The notes beneath the pieces were generated by a model, which was not told where the DNA came from, did not search any database, and worked only from the letters and a program-made list of their open reading frames with translations. From Camellia lanceoleosa (taxonomy: Eukaryota > Streptophyta > Magnoliopsida > Ericales > Theaceae): a stretch of DNA of 64,000 nt. Below, one piece after another: positions 47,883-57,925 of this stretch. Position 1 is the stretch's first letter; the number at the start of each line of letters is the position of its first letter. A program made the translations under genes and the position numbers. Location: assembly GCA_025200525.1 (NCBI GenBank), contig JANUSC010000379.1, positions 62,001-126,000 of the forward strand, in the 5' to 3' direction.

Positions 47883-49310
47883 GATGATTTATTAATAAAA
47901 ATGCTCATTGGTTATAAAATTAAAGTTTCAAGAGGCGAGATATAATTTTCAAAATCATATAAAGCAGTTCATAATTTATACTAAATTTTTTAAAGAAGAA
48001 AAAATATATATATTGAATGGTAATTTCCTTGTCAGCTCGTCTTGATAGCTTTATTTCGGTGGGTAGCAATGAGACAAATTCACAACAATTACTTGCAACG
48101 GTGGACCCAGGTGGACTAGAGGGGAATGCTAATGATTTATAGCTGTGTTTGATTATCACTCGTAGTGGTTGTTTTTATTTATAGATTTAGTTATAGAATA
48201 ATGTTTGAGAGCTCGAAAATCCTTCTCCCCTAATCCCTCTTAAGCCTTTTTTTTTTTTTTTCTCTTTTTTTTCTTCCATTTTTAGTCTGCAGACGAAGAG
48301 GAAGAGGGAGAGAAAGAGAAAAGAGAAAGAGGAGAGGAGAGTAGGAGAAAGGGAGAAAGAGAGAGGAGAGGAGAGAAGCAGCTCCGCCGCCGATCGTCCC
48401 CTCCTGTGCCTCCGCCGCTGCAGCTCGTCGCAGCAACTCTGATGTCGCAGCCTTCGACTGCCGTCGCCCCGCCTCCACCTCCTCTTCTCCCGAATATTAT
48501 GCCCCCTCCAGTCCCTCCTCCTCCTCCTCCCTCCTTCGTCCTCCTCCTCCTCCTTTCTTCCTTCTTCTTCTTCTTCTTCTTCGTTCTTCTGATCTGCAAA
48601 AAAAAAAAAAAAAAAAACAAACAAACAAACAAACAAAGAGCAAAAGCGGTGTCGTAGGGAGATTCGAGCTACGTAGCTTTCGAGCTACGTAGCACGGTTG
48701 TTAGTTATATATCACCATAATTTTTATATAGAGTTTAATTTTAAAATAATGTGACAATGATAAAAATTATGTTCATATAATACTATTTATTTTTTTTGTG
48801 TAACACTACTACTTGTTCTATAATATGAACAAAAGTATCCATATAATACAATTTGCTTTTTTGTTTTTGTTTTTGTTTTTGCTTTTTTTTTTTTTTTTTT
48901 GTACATATTCTAATATTGACTGAGAAATTTATTTGCAAATTTAATGATGTTTTTTAGAAAATTTATAATTATAATAATGTTTCTTTTATTATAATTTACA
49001 TACAATATTTTTACTATGAATAAAATAATTTTAATTCAGTGGTCAATTTTAAATATAAAATTTGCCACCCCGCTCCCCCTTATTCTAATTCCTGTGTAAC
49101 TAGTGATGTGATTCATCAAATAATATATTTTTTTTAAATGTTAGAAATTTGAAAAGTTTTACAAAAATTTCTATTAAATGGGACTCACGTAAGACTCACA
49201 TGATGTAGGTCCTACACCAATATCAGACATTTAATAAATATTTTTAAAAAACTTTTTGAATCTTTAATATTACTCTTTTTTTTTCCCCATCTTGGTTTTT
49301 CTTCTTTCAC
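47883..49310 (+). repeat. Resistance-gene leader repeat, copy 3
   Basis: Same signature words as the other copies, such as GCTTTATTTCGGTGGG at about 48,050 and GTGATGTGATTCATC at about 49,100. It is split by a Mutator-like element (48196-48700). It lacks the GCAAAGATGGCCCC stretch and carries an extra segment near 49,135-49,280 before TTGGTTTTTCTTCTTTCAC and the common breakpoint CACTCTAAGATTT. Confidence 0.8.
48196..48700. mobile_element. Mutator-like element inserted in leader repeat copy 3
   Basis: A perfect 9-bp duplication TTAGTTATA flanks it (48187-48195 and 48701-48709). Sibling repeats read through ATTTAGTTATATATCACC. The ends share AGCTCGAAA on the left and, reversed, TAGCTCGAAAGC on the right. 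The interior is a pyrimidine/purine-rich tract whose overlapping open frames on both strands are low complexity. Confidence 0.9.
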
Positions 49311-49989
49311 TCTAAGATTTAAACATCACCTAAAATACTAATCTTATTTTAAATTTTAGGATAAATTATAAATAAATTTCATAAGATTTTTTTAATATAC
49401 GAATTACCTCTATACTTTAAAAAATTATAAACACCTGCTTAGCGAAATTTTTTATTTAACAAAATAAACCAAAAAAAATAAAAATTTTAACTGCTATTTT
49501 ATACAATAATAAAATTACTTGAATATTTAATTGAAGCAAATTTTGACATTATTAAAACTATTAATTGAATTGATTTATTAATAAAATGACTATTTGTTAT
49601 GAAATTAGAAGTTTCAAAGGGCGAGATGTAATTTTCAAAATATATAAAATAATTTATATTTTAATTAAATCTCAAAAAATATAGGAAAAATTACCAGTAA
49701 ATCCTATATGGTAGAAAGTTAAACCATTTAGTCCTACAAGTTTTCTTATGCACCATTTAGTCCCACTATCTACATCAGTAACATCAACAACATTATTAAC
49801 ATCATCAAAACATTAGCTACATTAGCAACATTAACTGCCCTAATCTGCCCCAATCGACAATATCAAACATTAACAAAACATCATCAAAATTATTCTTCAT
49901 ACATGATCGCGTGTATTATCAATGTTTAATAATCATCATCAGCACCAACATTATTCTTCATACGAAGAACATCACAGATCCGAGATTCG

Positions 49990-50509
49990 ACTCATCATTG
50001 CTATTATTATCCTCATGTATAGATTCTTTTAATGAAGTCTCGGGGAATTGAAAAGACAAAGGCGAGCGGACAATTTGAGAAACCCTAATTGCATTATCGG
50101 TAACGTAATTCGAAAACCCTAACCTGGGGTTGCTTAGAATGAGGAAGCTTCCATTGGCGGGGTTTTGGGAACCAAGAGGAGCGAGTGTTATCCTCGCCGG
50201 AGAAGAAGTCGTCGCCGAGGGTTCCGACGCGGGTGAGGTGGAGGGCAAGGGCGCTGGAAAAGGGGGTTTCAGAGGGGGTTTTGAGGGAATGTCGAGGCGA
50301 GAGAGGAGGGATCGCATGGAGGGGTCTTTGTCGATGAAGGAGGTGAGGAAGTGAGTGCCATTTTCGACATTGGAGTGGAAGGTGAGGATGAGGAAGGAAA
50401 GGAAGTTGAATGTGAGAAGATGAGACCAGAAGATCGACCTCGTCTGTCTCAGAACTTGCGCCGTCGTGTGCGAGTTCAGGCCTGGCGGCGGCGGTTGGTG
50501 GTTGTTCAT
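49990..50509 (-). pseudogene. Captured fragment of an unidentified gene (putative membrane protein N-terminus)
   Basis: From the ATG at 50509 the frame reads MNNHQPPPPGL, then a hydrophobic stretch FWSHLLTFNFLSFLILTF and FIDKDPSMRSLLSRLD. Gene-like sequence then moves to another frame (LHLTRVGTLGDDFFSGED) and back to SFLILSNPRLGFSNYVTDNA. Two frame changes suggest indels since capture, although the first frame stays open by chance through 49,958. The proline-rich start and one membrane-like segment suggest a plant membrane protein. I cannot name the family. Confidence 0.6.
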
Positions 50510-50699
50510 GGCGGATTTTCCCGAGTGTGTTTGCCAAGTGTGTTTGCCGAGGGAGATCAGAGAGGATTTTGACGATGGCACGGCTTTGTCCGACAGTGCA
50601 CTGATGGTGGGAACATCACTGTGTTGAAGAACATTACAGATCCAACATTCAAGAACATCAATGTGTTGAAGAACATCACAGATCCGAGATTCGATCTGA

Positions 50700-51215
50700 T
50701 TTGGGGGAAGAACATCACTACTGTGTTGATGATGTTTTGTTAATGTTGATCTGTTTTGATGTTGTTTTGATGTTGTTTTGACGATGTTTAATGTTCGAAA
50801 ATTACCCAGAATTTTTTTTTTCTTTTTCAGATTGCTTTTTTGCTTTGAAGGTCTGGAATGCCTACACATTGACCATTGTTTGTTTAGTGATGTATAATGT
50901 ATATGTTGATGTTTGATGTATATTTTTTTAGTTTGATGTTGTGATGTTGTGTTGTTAATGATGTGATGATGTTTGATGATGATGATGATGATATTTGATG
51001 ATGATGTTGTGATGTTTGATACTGTTTTAATGATGATGTTTGTGATGTTTGATGTTGTTTTGATGATGATGTTTGATATTGTTTTGATAATGATATTGTG
51101 ATGTTTGATGTTGTTTTGATGATGATGTTTGATATTGTTTTGATAATGACGTTGTGATGTTTGATGTTGTTTTGATGATGATGTTGTTTTGACGATGATG
51201 ATGTTTGATGTTTAA
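50700..51215. repeat. GATGATGTTGTTTTGATGTTT minisatellite
   Basis: Imperfect tandem units built from GATGATGATG, TTGTTTTGAT and GTTTGAT(A/G)TT, with a longer period of about 60 bp in 51,030-51,180. It accounts for the long histidine- and serine-rich open frame on the opposite strand, which is not a gene. Confidence 0.85.
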
Positions 51216-51345
51216 TGGTCATTTACATTGGGATAGGACCTAACGGTTCATAAGAAAATTCATAGGACCAAATGGGTTACAAGATACAAAGTTGGGATTT
51301 ATTGGTGCATCCCCCAAAAATATATTCGTAATTTATCTTAATTTT

Positions 51346-52842
51346 TTTTTGCTTTTTAAAAAAAAAATATATATATATATATATATATTGATTGGTAGTT
51401 TTCTTGTCAGATGATCTTGATAGCTTTATTTCGGTGGGTAAAAGGCAAATTCACAGAAACTACTTGCAACGGTGGACCCAGGGGCTCCGGCAGAGTCTGA
51501 AAATTTTGTATTATTATAGGTAGTGTTTGGTTTCTTCTTTGCTAATTGCAAAGATGGCCCCTCCTTTCAAAAATACCTTTATGGTGTGTTTGGTTACAGG
51601 ATATAGGGAAGGATTTGGAAAGGAAAAGAAAAAATATGTGTGAAATTAGGTGAAATGTATGTATATTTTATTTACATTTTACCTACCTTTTCCATTTTTC
51701 TTTCTAAATCCCTCCTCAAATCCCTCAACCAAACACACCATTAAGTTCTCACCACAATTAATTAAATTAGCAATGCTTGGTTAATGATTTATATTTGTGT
51801 TTGATTATCACTCGTAGTGGTTGCTTTTATTTATAAATTTAGTTGTATATCACCACAATTTTTATATAGAGTTTAATCTCAAAATAATGTGACAATGACA
51901 AAAATTATGTTCATATAACACTATTTGTTTTGTTTGTATAGCACTACTACTAAATAATTTTTCTTTTTGTATAGCACTACTACTTGTTCTATAATATGAA
52001 AAAAAAAATCCATATAATACAATTTGTTTTTTTATTTTTGCTTTTGTTTTGTATATATTCTAATATTGTGAGAGAAATTTATTTACAAATTTAATGATGT
52101 TTTTTAGAAAAATTATAATTATAATAATGTATCTTTTATTATAATTTGCATACAATATGTTTGCTATGAATAAAATAATTTTAATTTAGTGGTAAATTTC
52201 ATATATAAAATTTCCACCCCCCCAAATACGAATCCGGATCGTCTGTTCTTCGTCAGCCCAAAACGACGCTGCTTTTGGAGAATTTACAAAAAAAAAACAG
52301 GCAGAGCAGAGGGAGGAAGGAGAGGAAGAGAGAGGAGGGAGGAGGAGGAGGAGGAGAAGGAGGAGGAGAAGGGCCGGACTGGAGGGGGCCATAAATACAA
52401 GGGGAGGGGGAGGGAGAGAAGGAGGAGGAGGCGGAGGCGACGGCAGTCGCAGTGTCATGACGGTGGATTTATGACAGTCGAGGGACGGCGGGCGACCATC
52501 GACGGCCCGTGGCGAGGATGGCGACGATCGACGGCCGGGACGGCGGACGAGTGCGACCTCCTCCTCCTCCTCCTCCTCCTCCTCTCCTCCTTCCTCCCTC
52601 GCTCATGGAAAATTCGCCCGACAGGGAAGGGCGACAGGGTCGGGGCGACAGACGATCCGGATACCCCCCAATACATTTTAAAGAAAAAGAAAGGTTGCAA
52701 CTTACAAGCAAAGTGTTGGTGAAACTGGTGATGTGATCCTATCAAATAATTTTTTATTTTTTAGGAGCAAATCAATCTTGATTTCTCTTCTTTCCCTCTA
52801 AGATTTAAACATGATCTAAAATACTAATCTTATTTTAAATTT
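51346..52842 (+). repeat. Resistance-gene leader repeat, copy 4
   Basis: Contains GCTTTATTTCGGTGGG, GTAGTGTTTGGTTTCTTC, AAAGATGGCCCCTCC, GGTTGCAACTTACAAGC and AACTGGTGATGTGATCC, then TTTCCCTCTAAGATTT. Split by the element at 52230-52663. A small inverted-repeat insert (about 51,593-51,752, GGTGTGTTTGGTTACAGG against GGTGTGTTTGGTTGAGGG) is also present. Confidence 0.85.
52230..52663. mobile_element. Mutator-like element inserted in leader repeat copy 4
   Basis: Inverted ends carry ATCCGGATCGTCTGT on the left and the exact reverse complement on the right. The flanks CCCCCCAAATAC and CCCCCCAATAC look like a 9-11 bp duplication with one indel. The interior is GA- and CT-rich with CTCCTCCTC runs and AAACGACGCTGC. 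The open frames are low complexity. It is similar in style to the elements at 19178 and 48196. Confidence 0.75.
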
Positions 52843-53200
52843 TAGGGTAAATTATAAATAAACTTCATGAAATTTGTTTAAAGTATAAATTGTTGGTATA
52901 GTTTGGAGAATTATAAACACCTCATTGTTGAAATTTTTTATTTAACAAAACTAATCAAAAAAGAAAAAAAAAATTCAAACTACTATTTTATACAATAATA
53001 AAATTACTTGAATTTTTAATTGAAATAAATTTTTGACATCATTAAAATTATAAATTGATTTGATGATTTATTAATAAAAATGGTCATTTGTTATGAAATT
53101 AGAAGTTTTAAAGACGAGATGTAATTTTCAGAATAATATAAAATAATTCGTATTTTAGGTAAATTTTAAAAGATGTATTCATAATTTATATTAAATTTTT
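52843..53200. mobile_element. MITE of the GGGTAAATTATAAATA family
   Basis: Starts GGGTAAATTATAAATAAAC and ends near 53,195 with the inverted-type AAGATGTATTCATAATTTA. It sits in the same place relative to the leader repeat as the units at 46,191 and 49,358. Confidence 0.6.
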
Positions 53201-54073
53201 TAAAAGAGAAAAAAAGAATATATTGAATGGTAATTTCTTGTCAGATCATCTCGATAGCTTTATTTCGGTTGGTAGAAATAGGACAAATTCACAACTACTA
53301 CTTGCAATGGTGGACCCTAGGGGACTAGAGCCGGCTGCAATTTGTATTATTATAGGTAGTGTTTGATTTCTTCTTTGCTAATTGCAAAGATGGCCCCTCC
53401 TTCCAAAAATACTTTCAATTTTAGGAATGTTTGATTAATGATTTATAGTTGTGTTTTTTATCACTCATAGTGGTTGTTTTATTTATAAATTTAGTTATAT
53501 ATCATCACAATTTTTATATAGAGTTTAATTTCAAAATAATACGACAATAACGAAAATTATGTCCACTACTTGTTCTGTTTGTATAGCACTATTACTATAT
53601 AATTTTTCTATTTGTATAATAGTACTACTTGTTCTATAATATGAAAAAAATATCCATATAATACTATTTTCTTTTTTGTTTTTGTTTTGTATATATTATA
53701 ATATTGGATGAGAAATTTATTTACAAATTTAATGATGCTTTTTAAAAAATTTATAATTATAATAATGTATCTTTTATTATAACTTACATACAAATATTTT
53801 TGTTATGAATAAAATAATTTTAATTTAGCAATCAATTTTAAATATAAAATTTAATTGCCACCTCCCTTGTGACATTTCAAAGAAAAGAAAAGGTTGCAAC
53901 TTGCAGGCAAAAGTCTTGGTCCAACTGGTGATGTGATATCATCAAATAATTTTTTCTTTCCCATACCAAATCAATCTTGGCTTCTCTTCTTTCACTCTAC
54001 AAGACTACAATCTATTTCCTTCATTTTCCTAATCTCTGTTTCTACCTCTGCAACCAAAAGAAAAAACAACAAC
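53201..54073 (+). promoter_or_regulatory. NLR upstream region (leader repeat copy 5)
   Basis: This is the copy of the leader repeat that still drives a gene. It has ATCTCGATAGCTTTATTTC, GTAGTGTTTGATTTCTTC, AAAGATGGCCCCTCC, AGGTTGCAACTTGCAGGC and CCAACTGGTGATGTGATA. It then runs through TTCTTTCACTCTACAAGAC to the ATG. No unambiguous TATA box or transcription start can be fixed. The last 75 bp before the ATG are not shared with the decayed copies. Confidence 0.6.
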
Positions 54074-57000
54074 ATGGCTGCCGCCTTGGTTGGAGGAGCA
54101 TTTCTGTCCGCCACCCTTCAAGTGCTGTTTGACCGTTTGGCTACTCGCGAGTTCGTCAACTTTTTCCGTGCTCAAAAGCTTGATGATAAACTCCTCAGGA
54201 AGCTCAAGTCAACATTGCGGGGACTTAATGTTCTGCTCGATGATGCAGAGGACAAGCAGATCACTAACCCTGCTGTGAAAGACTGGGTGGATGAACTTAA
54301 AGTTGCTGTGTATCATGCAGATGATTTACTCGATGAGATTGCTACCGAAGCTTTGCGATGCAAGTCTGAAGCCAAGTACCATAGCGGGTCAGACCAGGTA
54401 CCAAGTCCCACCTTGATTTCTTCTTCTAGTTCATTTGATGCAGATATAGTTTCCAAGATAGAGGACATCATTGATAGATTAGAATGTTTTGCCAAAGAAA
54501 AAGATGTCCTCGGTTTGAGAGAAGTTGCTGGGCAAAAATTGTATCACAGATTGCCAACAACTTCTTTGGTTGATGAATCTGGTGTTTGTGGAAGGGATAA
54601 TGACAAGGAGGATGTAATTAAGTTGCTGCTCTCTGATGAGGCAAGTGGTGGTAATCAGAAGATAGATGTGATTGCGATAGTGGGGATGGGAGGGCTTGGC
54701 AAGACCACCCTTGCTCAATTTTTATACAATGATGGCAGAGTGGATGATCACTTTGATATGAAAGCATGGGTTTGTGTCTCTGATGAATTCGATGTTTTAA
54801 GGGTTACAAGAACAATTCTTGAGGCAGTGATTCCGCAGGGTTCTGATACAATGGACCTAAGTAAAAAGGACCTTAATCAGCTTCAAGTCAAGCTCAAGGA
54901 ATGCTTGAGTGGGAAGAAATTTCTTATCGTTCTAGACGATGTTTGGAATGAGAACTATGATAACTGGGATAGCTTGAGGAGTCCTTTTGGATATGGAGAA
55001 CATGGGAGCAGGGTTATTGTTACAACGCGCAATGAGAGCGTTTCATCTATTATGCAAACAGTTCCTATTCATCGTTTGCAGCAATTATCAGATGAAGATT
55101 GCTGGAAATTGTTTGCCAAACATGCATTTGAGAAGGGAGATTGTGGTGCACATCCAGATCTTGAAAGGATTGGTAGAGAGATTGTGAAAAAGTGTCAAGG
55201 TTTGCCTCTAGCAGCAAAAACATTAGCTGGCCTTTTGCGCTCTAAACGGGATGTTGAGGATTGGAATAATATATTGAAAAGTGGAATATGGGATTTGCCA
55301 AAGGAGAAGAGCAATATTCTTCCAGCCTTAAAATTGAGCTATCATTACCTCCCTTCGCATTTAAAGAGATGCTTTGCTTATTGTTCTATATTTCCTAAAG
55401 ATTATGAATTTGAAATGGAGAGATTAGTCCTAATGTGGATGGCTGAAGGTTTTGTTGAGCAACCCAGAAATAATAAAACGAGGGAAGATGTAGGTTATGA
55501 GTGCTTCTATGAATTGCAATCAAGGTCATTTTTTCAACGATCAAATGCCAATAAATATTGTTTTGTCATGCATGATCTTGTTAATGATTTAGCTCAAGCT
55601 GTGTCTGGAGATTTCTGTTATATGTTAGAGGACAACAACACACATCATATGTCTGAAAGGGTACACCATTTCTCATGTGTTAGAGGCAGATTTGACGGCT
55701 TTGAAAAGTACAAGCTAATTAATGAAGCCAAGTTTTTAAGGACTTTTCTAACACTAAAACCTGCAGGCTATTTTGATTCGTGGTTGAGCAAAAAGGTTTT
55801 GGATGACATTTTACCAAAACTAACATGTTTACGGATGTTGTCTTTGCCACGCTATAAGATTATGGAATTGCCTCATTCAATTGGAAATTTACTACATCTA
55901 CGGTATTTGGATCTTTCTTTTACGGAAATCAAACAATTGCCTGAATCGGTTTGTACCATGTATAATTTAGAAACATTATTGCTAAATTATTGTCGTCAGC
56001 TAACTACCTTGCCGGAAAATCTTCGAAAACTAATTCAGTTGCGCCATCTTGATATTACTGGAACTAATTTACAGGAGATGCCAATGCAAATGAGTCAATT
56101 AAAAGGCCTCCAAGTTTTAACTGCCTTTGTGGTGGGAAAATCCAAGGGGTTAGGTATTGAAGAGTTGAAGGAGTTTCGTCATCTTCAAAGGAGGCTCTCC
56201 ATTTCAAGTTTGCAAAATGTAACTAATGGCATGGGTGCAATGGAGGCGAAATTGGAGGAGAAAATGTACCTTAAAGAACTGGTACTCGAATGGAGTAGCA
56301 ATACCAATGATTCACAAAATGAGAGAGATGTTCTCGACAAGCTAAAACCTCATACAAACTTGGAAAGCCTTGAGATTAAAAACTTTGGTGGCACAAGATT
56401 TCCATATTGGTTGGGAGATAAATCATTTTGTAATATAGTGCATTTGTCTCTTGACAATTGTGAGTATTGCTTTTCCTTGCCACCATTTGGTCAGTTGCCC
56501 TCTTTGAAAGACCTTGAAATTTCAAGGATGCAAGGAATAACAGAGGTAGGCCATGAATTCTACGGAGATAGTTCTTTAAGCAAACCATTTCAATCTCTAG
56601 AGACTCTTAGATTTAAAAAAATGTTGGAATGGGTGCACTGGTATATATTAGAATCTGGAGAGTTCTCTAAGCTTAAAGAGCTTCAAGTAATCAAATGTCC
56701 AAAGCTGATTGGAGGCTTACCCAATCACATTCCATCTTGTGTGAGGCTTGAGATTCGGGAATGCTCCAGACTTATGGCCCAACTTTCGAATATTTGTGGT
56801 GCAGGCACAAGTGAATTAGAATTGAAAGGATGTGATGGGGTAGAATTGGGGTTTCGAGGTTTGTCTTCCCTTACAAAATTGGAGATTTCAAATATGCCTA
56901 ATTTAAAGGAATTGACACCCGAGCTGTGCACTTTAACAAATCTGAAGGAGTTCACGCTATTTAATTGTCCAAGCCTATTGTCATTCCCAGATACAGGGTT

Positions 57001-57925
57001 GCCGCCCATGCTTACATATCTTTTAATCTGGGATTGTAAAGTTCTAGAGTTCCCCAGATCCGAGGATATGGATAACTGCTGCAGATCCCTTGAAACTTTG
57101 TCCTTAGATTGCCGTGATGCTCTCAAACCCATGTGGCTTGGATTCTTTCCAAAGCTTCGATCTCTACAAATCTGGCACTGTACAGATCTAAACATGCTTG
57201 GGCTCCAAAATTTGACATCTCTCGAGTCACTTTTCTTAATGGGGTTCCCTAATCTGATATCTTTTCCCCGAGGAGGACTACCCGGACTCAATCTGACTGA
57301 CTTTATAATCTCGCAATGTAAGAAGCTCAAGTCGCTGCCTGAACGAATGCATACCCTCTTCCCATCTCTTCAATCACTAGAATTATCGGGTTGTCCAGAA
57401 ATTGAGTCTTTTCCGGAAGGTGGGCTTCCCGCCAGCTTACATTCACTTGAAATCAACGATTGCAGCAAACTTACCGCTCGCCGAAGAGAATGGGATTTGC
57501 AAAGGCTCCCTTCTCTTAGAGACTTCAAATTGGCAGGTAAACATGCTAGAAATTGGGGGCAGTCCTTTCCAGAAGATGGGGTGGAGTCCTTTCCGGAGGA
57601 GGGGTTGTTGCCCTCGACTCTTATGTCACTCAGCATTGAATATCTACCAAATCTGAAATCGTTGAACAACAGGGGCCTTCAACTCCTTGGCTCTCTCAAA
57701 TACATGAAGATTGTGAAATGCCCTCAGCTCCAATCCTTGGTCGAAGAGGGGCTTCCCACCTCTCTGTTTATGCTGGAATTGATTGGCTGTCCAATGCTAA
57801 AACCTCGTTACCTCAAGGGGGAAGGACAGGACTGGCATAAGATTGCTTGTGTCCCTGTTATACAAATGGATGGTGAAGTGATCTTTGAGCAACTCACTCT
57901 TCGTCCAGCAATGGATTCTGTCTGA
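54074..57925 (+). CDS. Coiled-coil NB-ARC leucine-rich-repeat (CNL) disease-resistance protein, RPP13-like-1 type
   Basis: Intracellular immune receptor of 1,283 residues in one exon. Residues 1-150 are an Rx-type coiled coil with the EDVID-like segment VYHADDLLDEI (79-89). NB-ARC motifs follow in order: P-loop GMGGLGKTT (204-212), kinase-2 LIVLDDVW (284-291), RNBS-B GSRVIVTTR (311-319), GLPLA (376-380), RNBS-D CFAYCSIFP (433-441) and MHD (499-501). The Trp after kinase-2 and the RNBS-D form mark the non-TIR class. From about 560 to 1,250 there are leucine-rich repeats, many with the L..C..L..(F/L)P spacing. All nucleotide-binding residues are present, and full length is normal for the class. 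The ATG at 54074 is chosen because it gives the usual MAAALVGGAFLSATLQVLF start; the frame stays open upstream without family similarity. Pathogen specificity cannot be inferred. Confidence 0.97.
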   Translation: MAAALVGGAFLSATLQVLFDRLATREFVNFFRAQKLDDKLLRKLKSTLRGLNVLLDDAEDKQITNPAVKDWVDELKVAVYHADDLLDEIATEALRCKSEAKYHSGSDQVPSPTLISSSSSFDADIVSKIEDIIDRLECFAKEKDVLGLREVAGQKLYHRLPTTSLVDESGVCGRDNDKEDVIKLLLSDEASGGNQKIDVIAIVGMGGLGKTTLAQFLYNDGRVDDHFDMKAWVCVSDEFDVLRVTRTILEAVIPQGSDTMDLSKKDLNQLQVKLKECLSGKKFLIVLDDVWNENYDNWDSLRSPFGYGEHGSRVIVTTRNESVSSIMQTVPIHRLQQLSDEDCWKLFAKHAFEKGDCGAHPDLERIGREIVKKCQGLPLAAKTLAGLLRSKRDVEDWNNILKSGIWDLPKEKSNILPALKLSYHYLPSHLKRCFAYCSIFPKDYEFEMERLVLMWMAEGFVEQPRNNKTREDVGYECFYELQSRSFFQRSNANKYCFVMHDLVNDLAQAVSGDFCYMLEDNNTHHMSERVHHFSCVRGRFDGFEKYKLINEAKFLRTFLTLKPAGYFDSWLSKKVLDDILPKLTCLRMLSLPRYKIMELPHSIGNLLHLRYLDLSFTEIKQLPESVCTMYNLETLLLNYCRQLTTLPENLRKLIQLRHLDITGTNLQEMPMQMSQLKGLQVLTAFVVGKSKGLGIEELKEFRHLQRRLSISSLQNVTNGMGAMEAKLEEKMYLKELVLEWSSNTNDSQNERDVLDKLKPHTNLESLEIKNFGGTRFPYWLGDKSFCNIVHLSLDNCEYCFSLPPFGQLPSLKDLEISRMQGITEVGHEFYGDSSLSKPFQSLETLRFKKMLEWVHWYILESGEFSKLKELQVIKCPKLIGGLPNHIPSCVRLEIRECSRLMAQLSNICGAGTSELELKGCDGVELGFRGLSSLTKLEISNMPNLKELTPELCTLTNLKEFTLFNCPSLLSFPDTGLPPMLTYLLIWDCKVLEFPRSEDMDNCCRSLETLSLDCRDALKPMWLGFFPKLRSLQIWHCTDLNMLGLQNLTSLESLFLMGFPNLISFPRGGLPGLNLTDFIISQCKKLKSLPERMHTLFPSLQSLELSGCPEIESFPEGGLPASLHSLEINDCSKLTARRREWDLQRLPSLRDFKLAGKHARNWGQSFPEDGVESFPEEGLLPSTLMSLSIEYLPNLKSLNNRGLQLLGSLKYMKIVKCPQLQSLVEEGLPTSLFMLELIGCPMLKPRYLKGEGQDWHKIACVPVIQMDGEVIFEQLTLRPAMDSV

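Larger units (their letters stand above)
49684..51315. mobile_element. Pack-MULE-like element with a captured gene fragment
   Basis: A perfect 9-bp duplication AAAAATATA flanks it (49675-49683 and 51316-51324). The ends are related inverted repeats of about 70 bp, e.g. ACCAGTAAATCC against ACCAATAAATCC, followed by CATTTAGTCCTA against CATTTGGTCCTA. Inside are a gene fragment on the minus strand (about 49,990-50,509) and a GATGATGTTGTTTTGATG-type minisatellite (50,700-51,215). No transposase. Mutator-type ends around gene-like DNA define a Pack-MULE. Confidence 0.85.
49358..51345. mobile_element. MITE of the GGGTAAATTATAAATA family, split by the Pack-MULE
   Basis: The left half starts GGATAAATTATAAATAAA at 49,358. 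The right half resumes after 51,324 as TTCGTAATTTATCTTAATT. The intact sibling at 46,191-46,540 shows the continuous form. Confidence 0.65.

Noticed and set aside
48187..48657. Overlapping open frames on both strands rich in Glu, Arg, Ser, Leu or Pro
   Set aside because: They come from a GA/CT-rich tract inside a Mutator-like element, and the low-complexity composition explains the openness.
50884..51222. Minus-strand open frame rich in His, Ser and Asn
   Set aside because: A direct product of the GATGATGTT minisatellite in the Pack-MULE.
52186..52745. A cluster of six overlapping open frames, up to 177 codons
   Set aside because: Same cause: a purine/pyrimidine-rich insert with terminal inverted repeats and no recognisable domain.
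53894..54073. An upstream extension of the NLR protein by 60 residues
   Set aside because: The frame is open but has no ATG at its start and no family similarity. It lies in the repeated leader sequence, and the ATG at 54074 gives the standard N-terminus.
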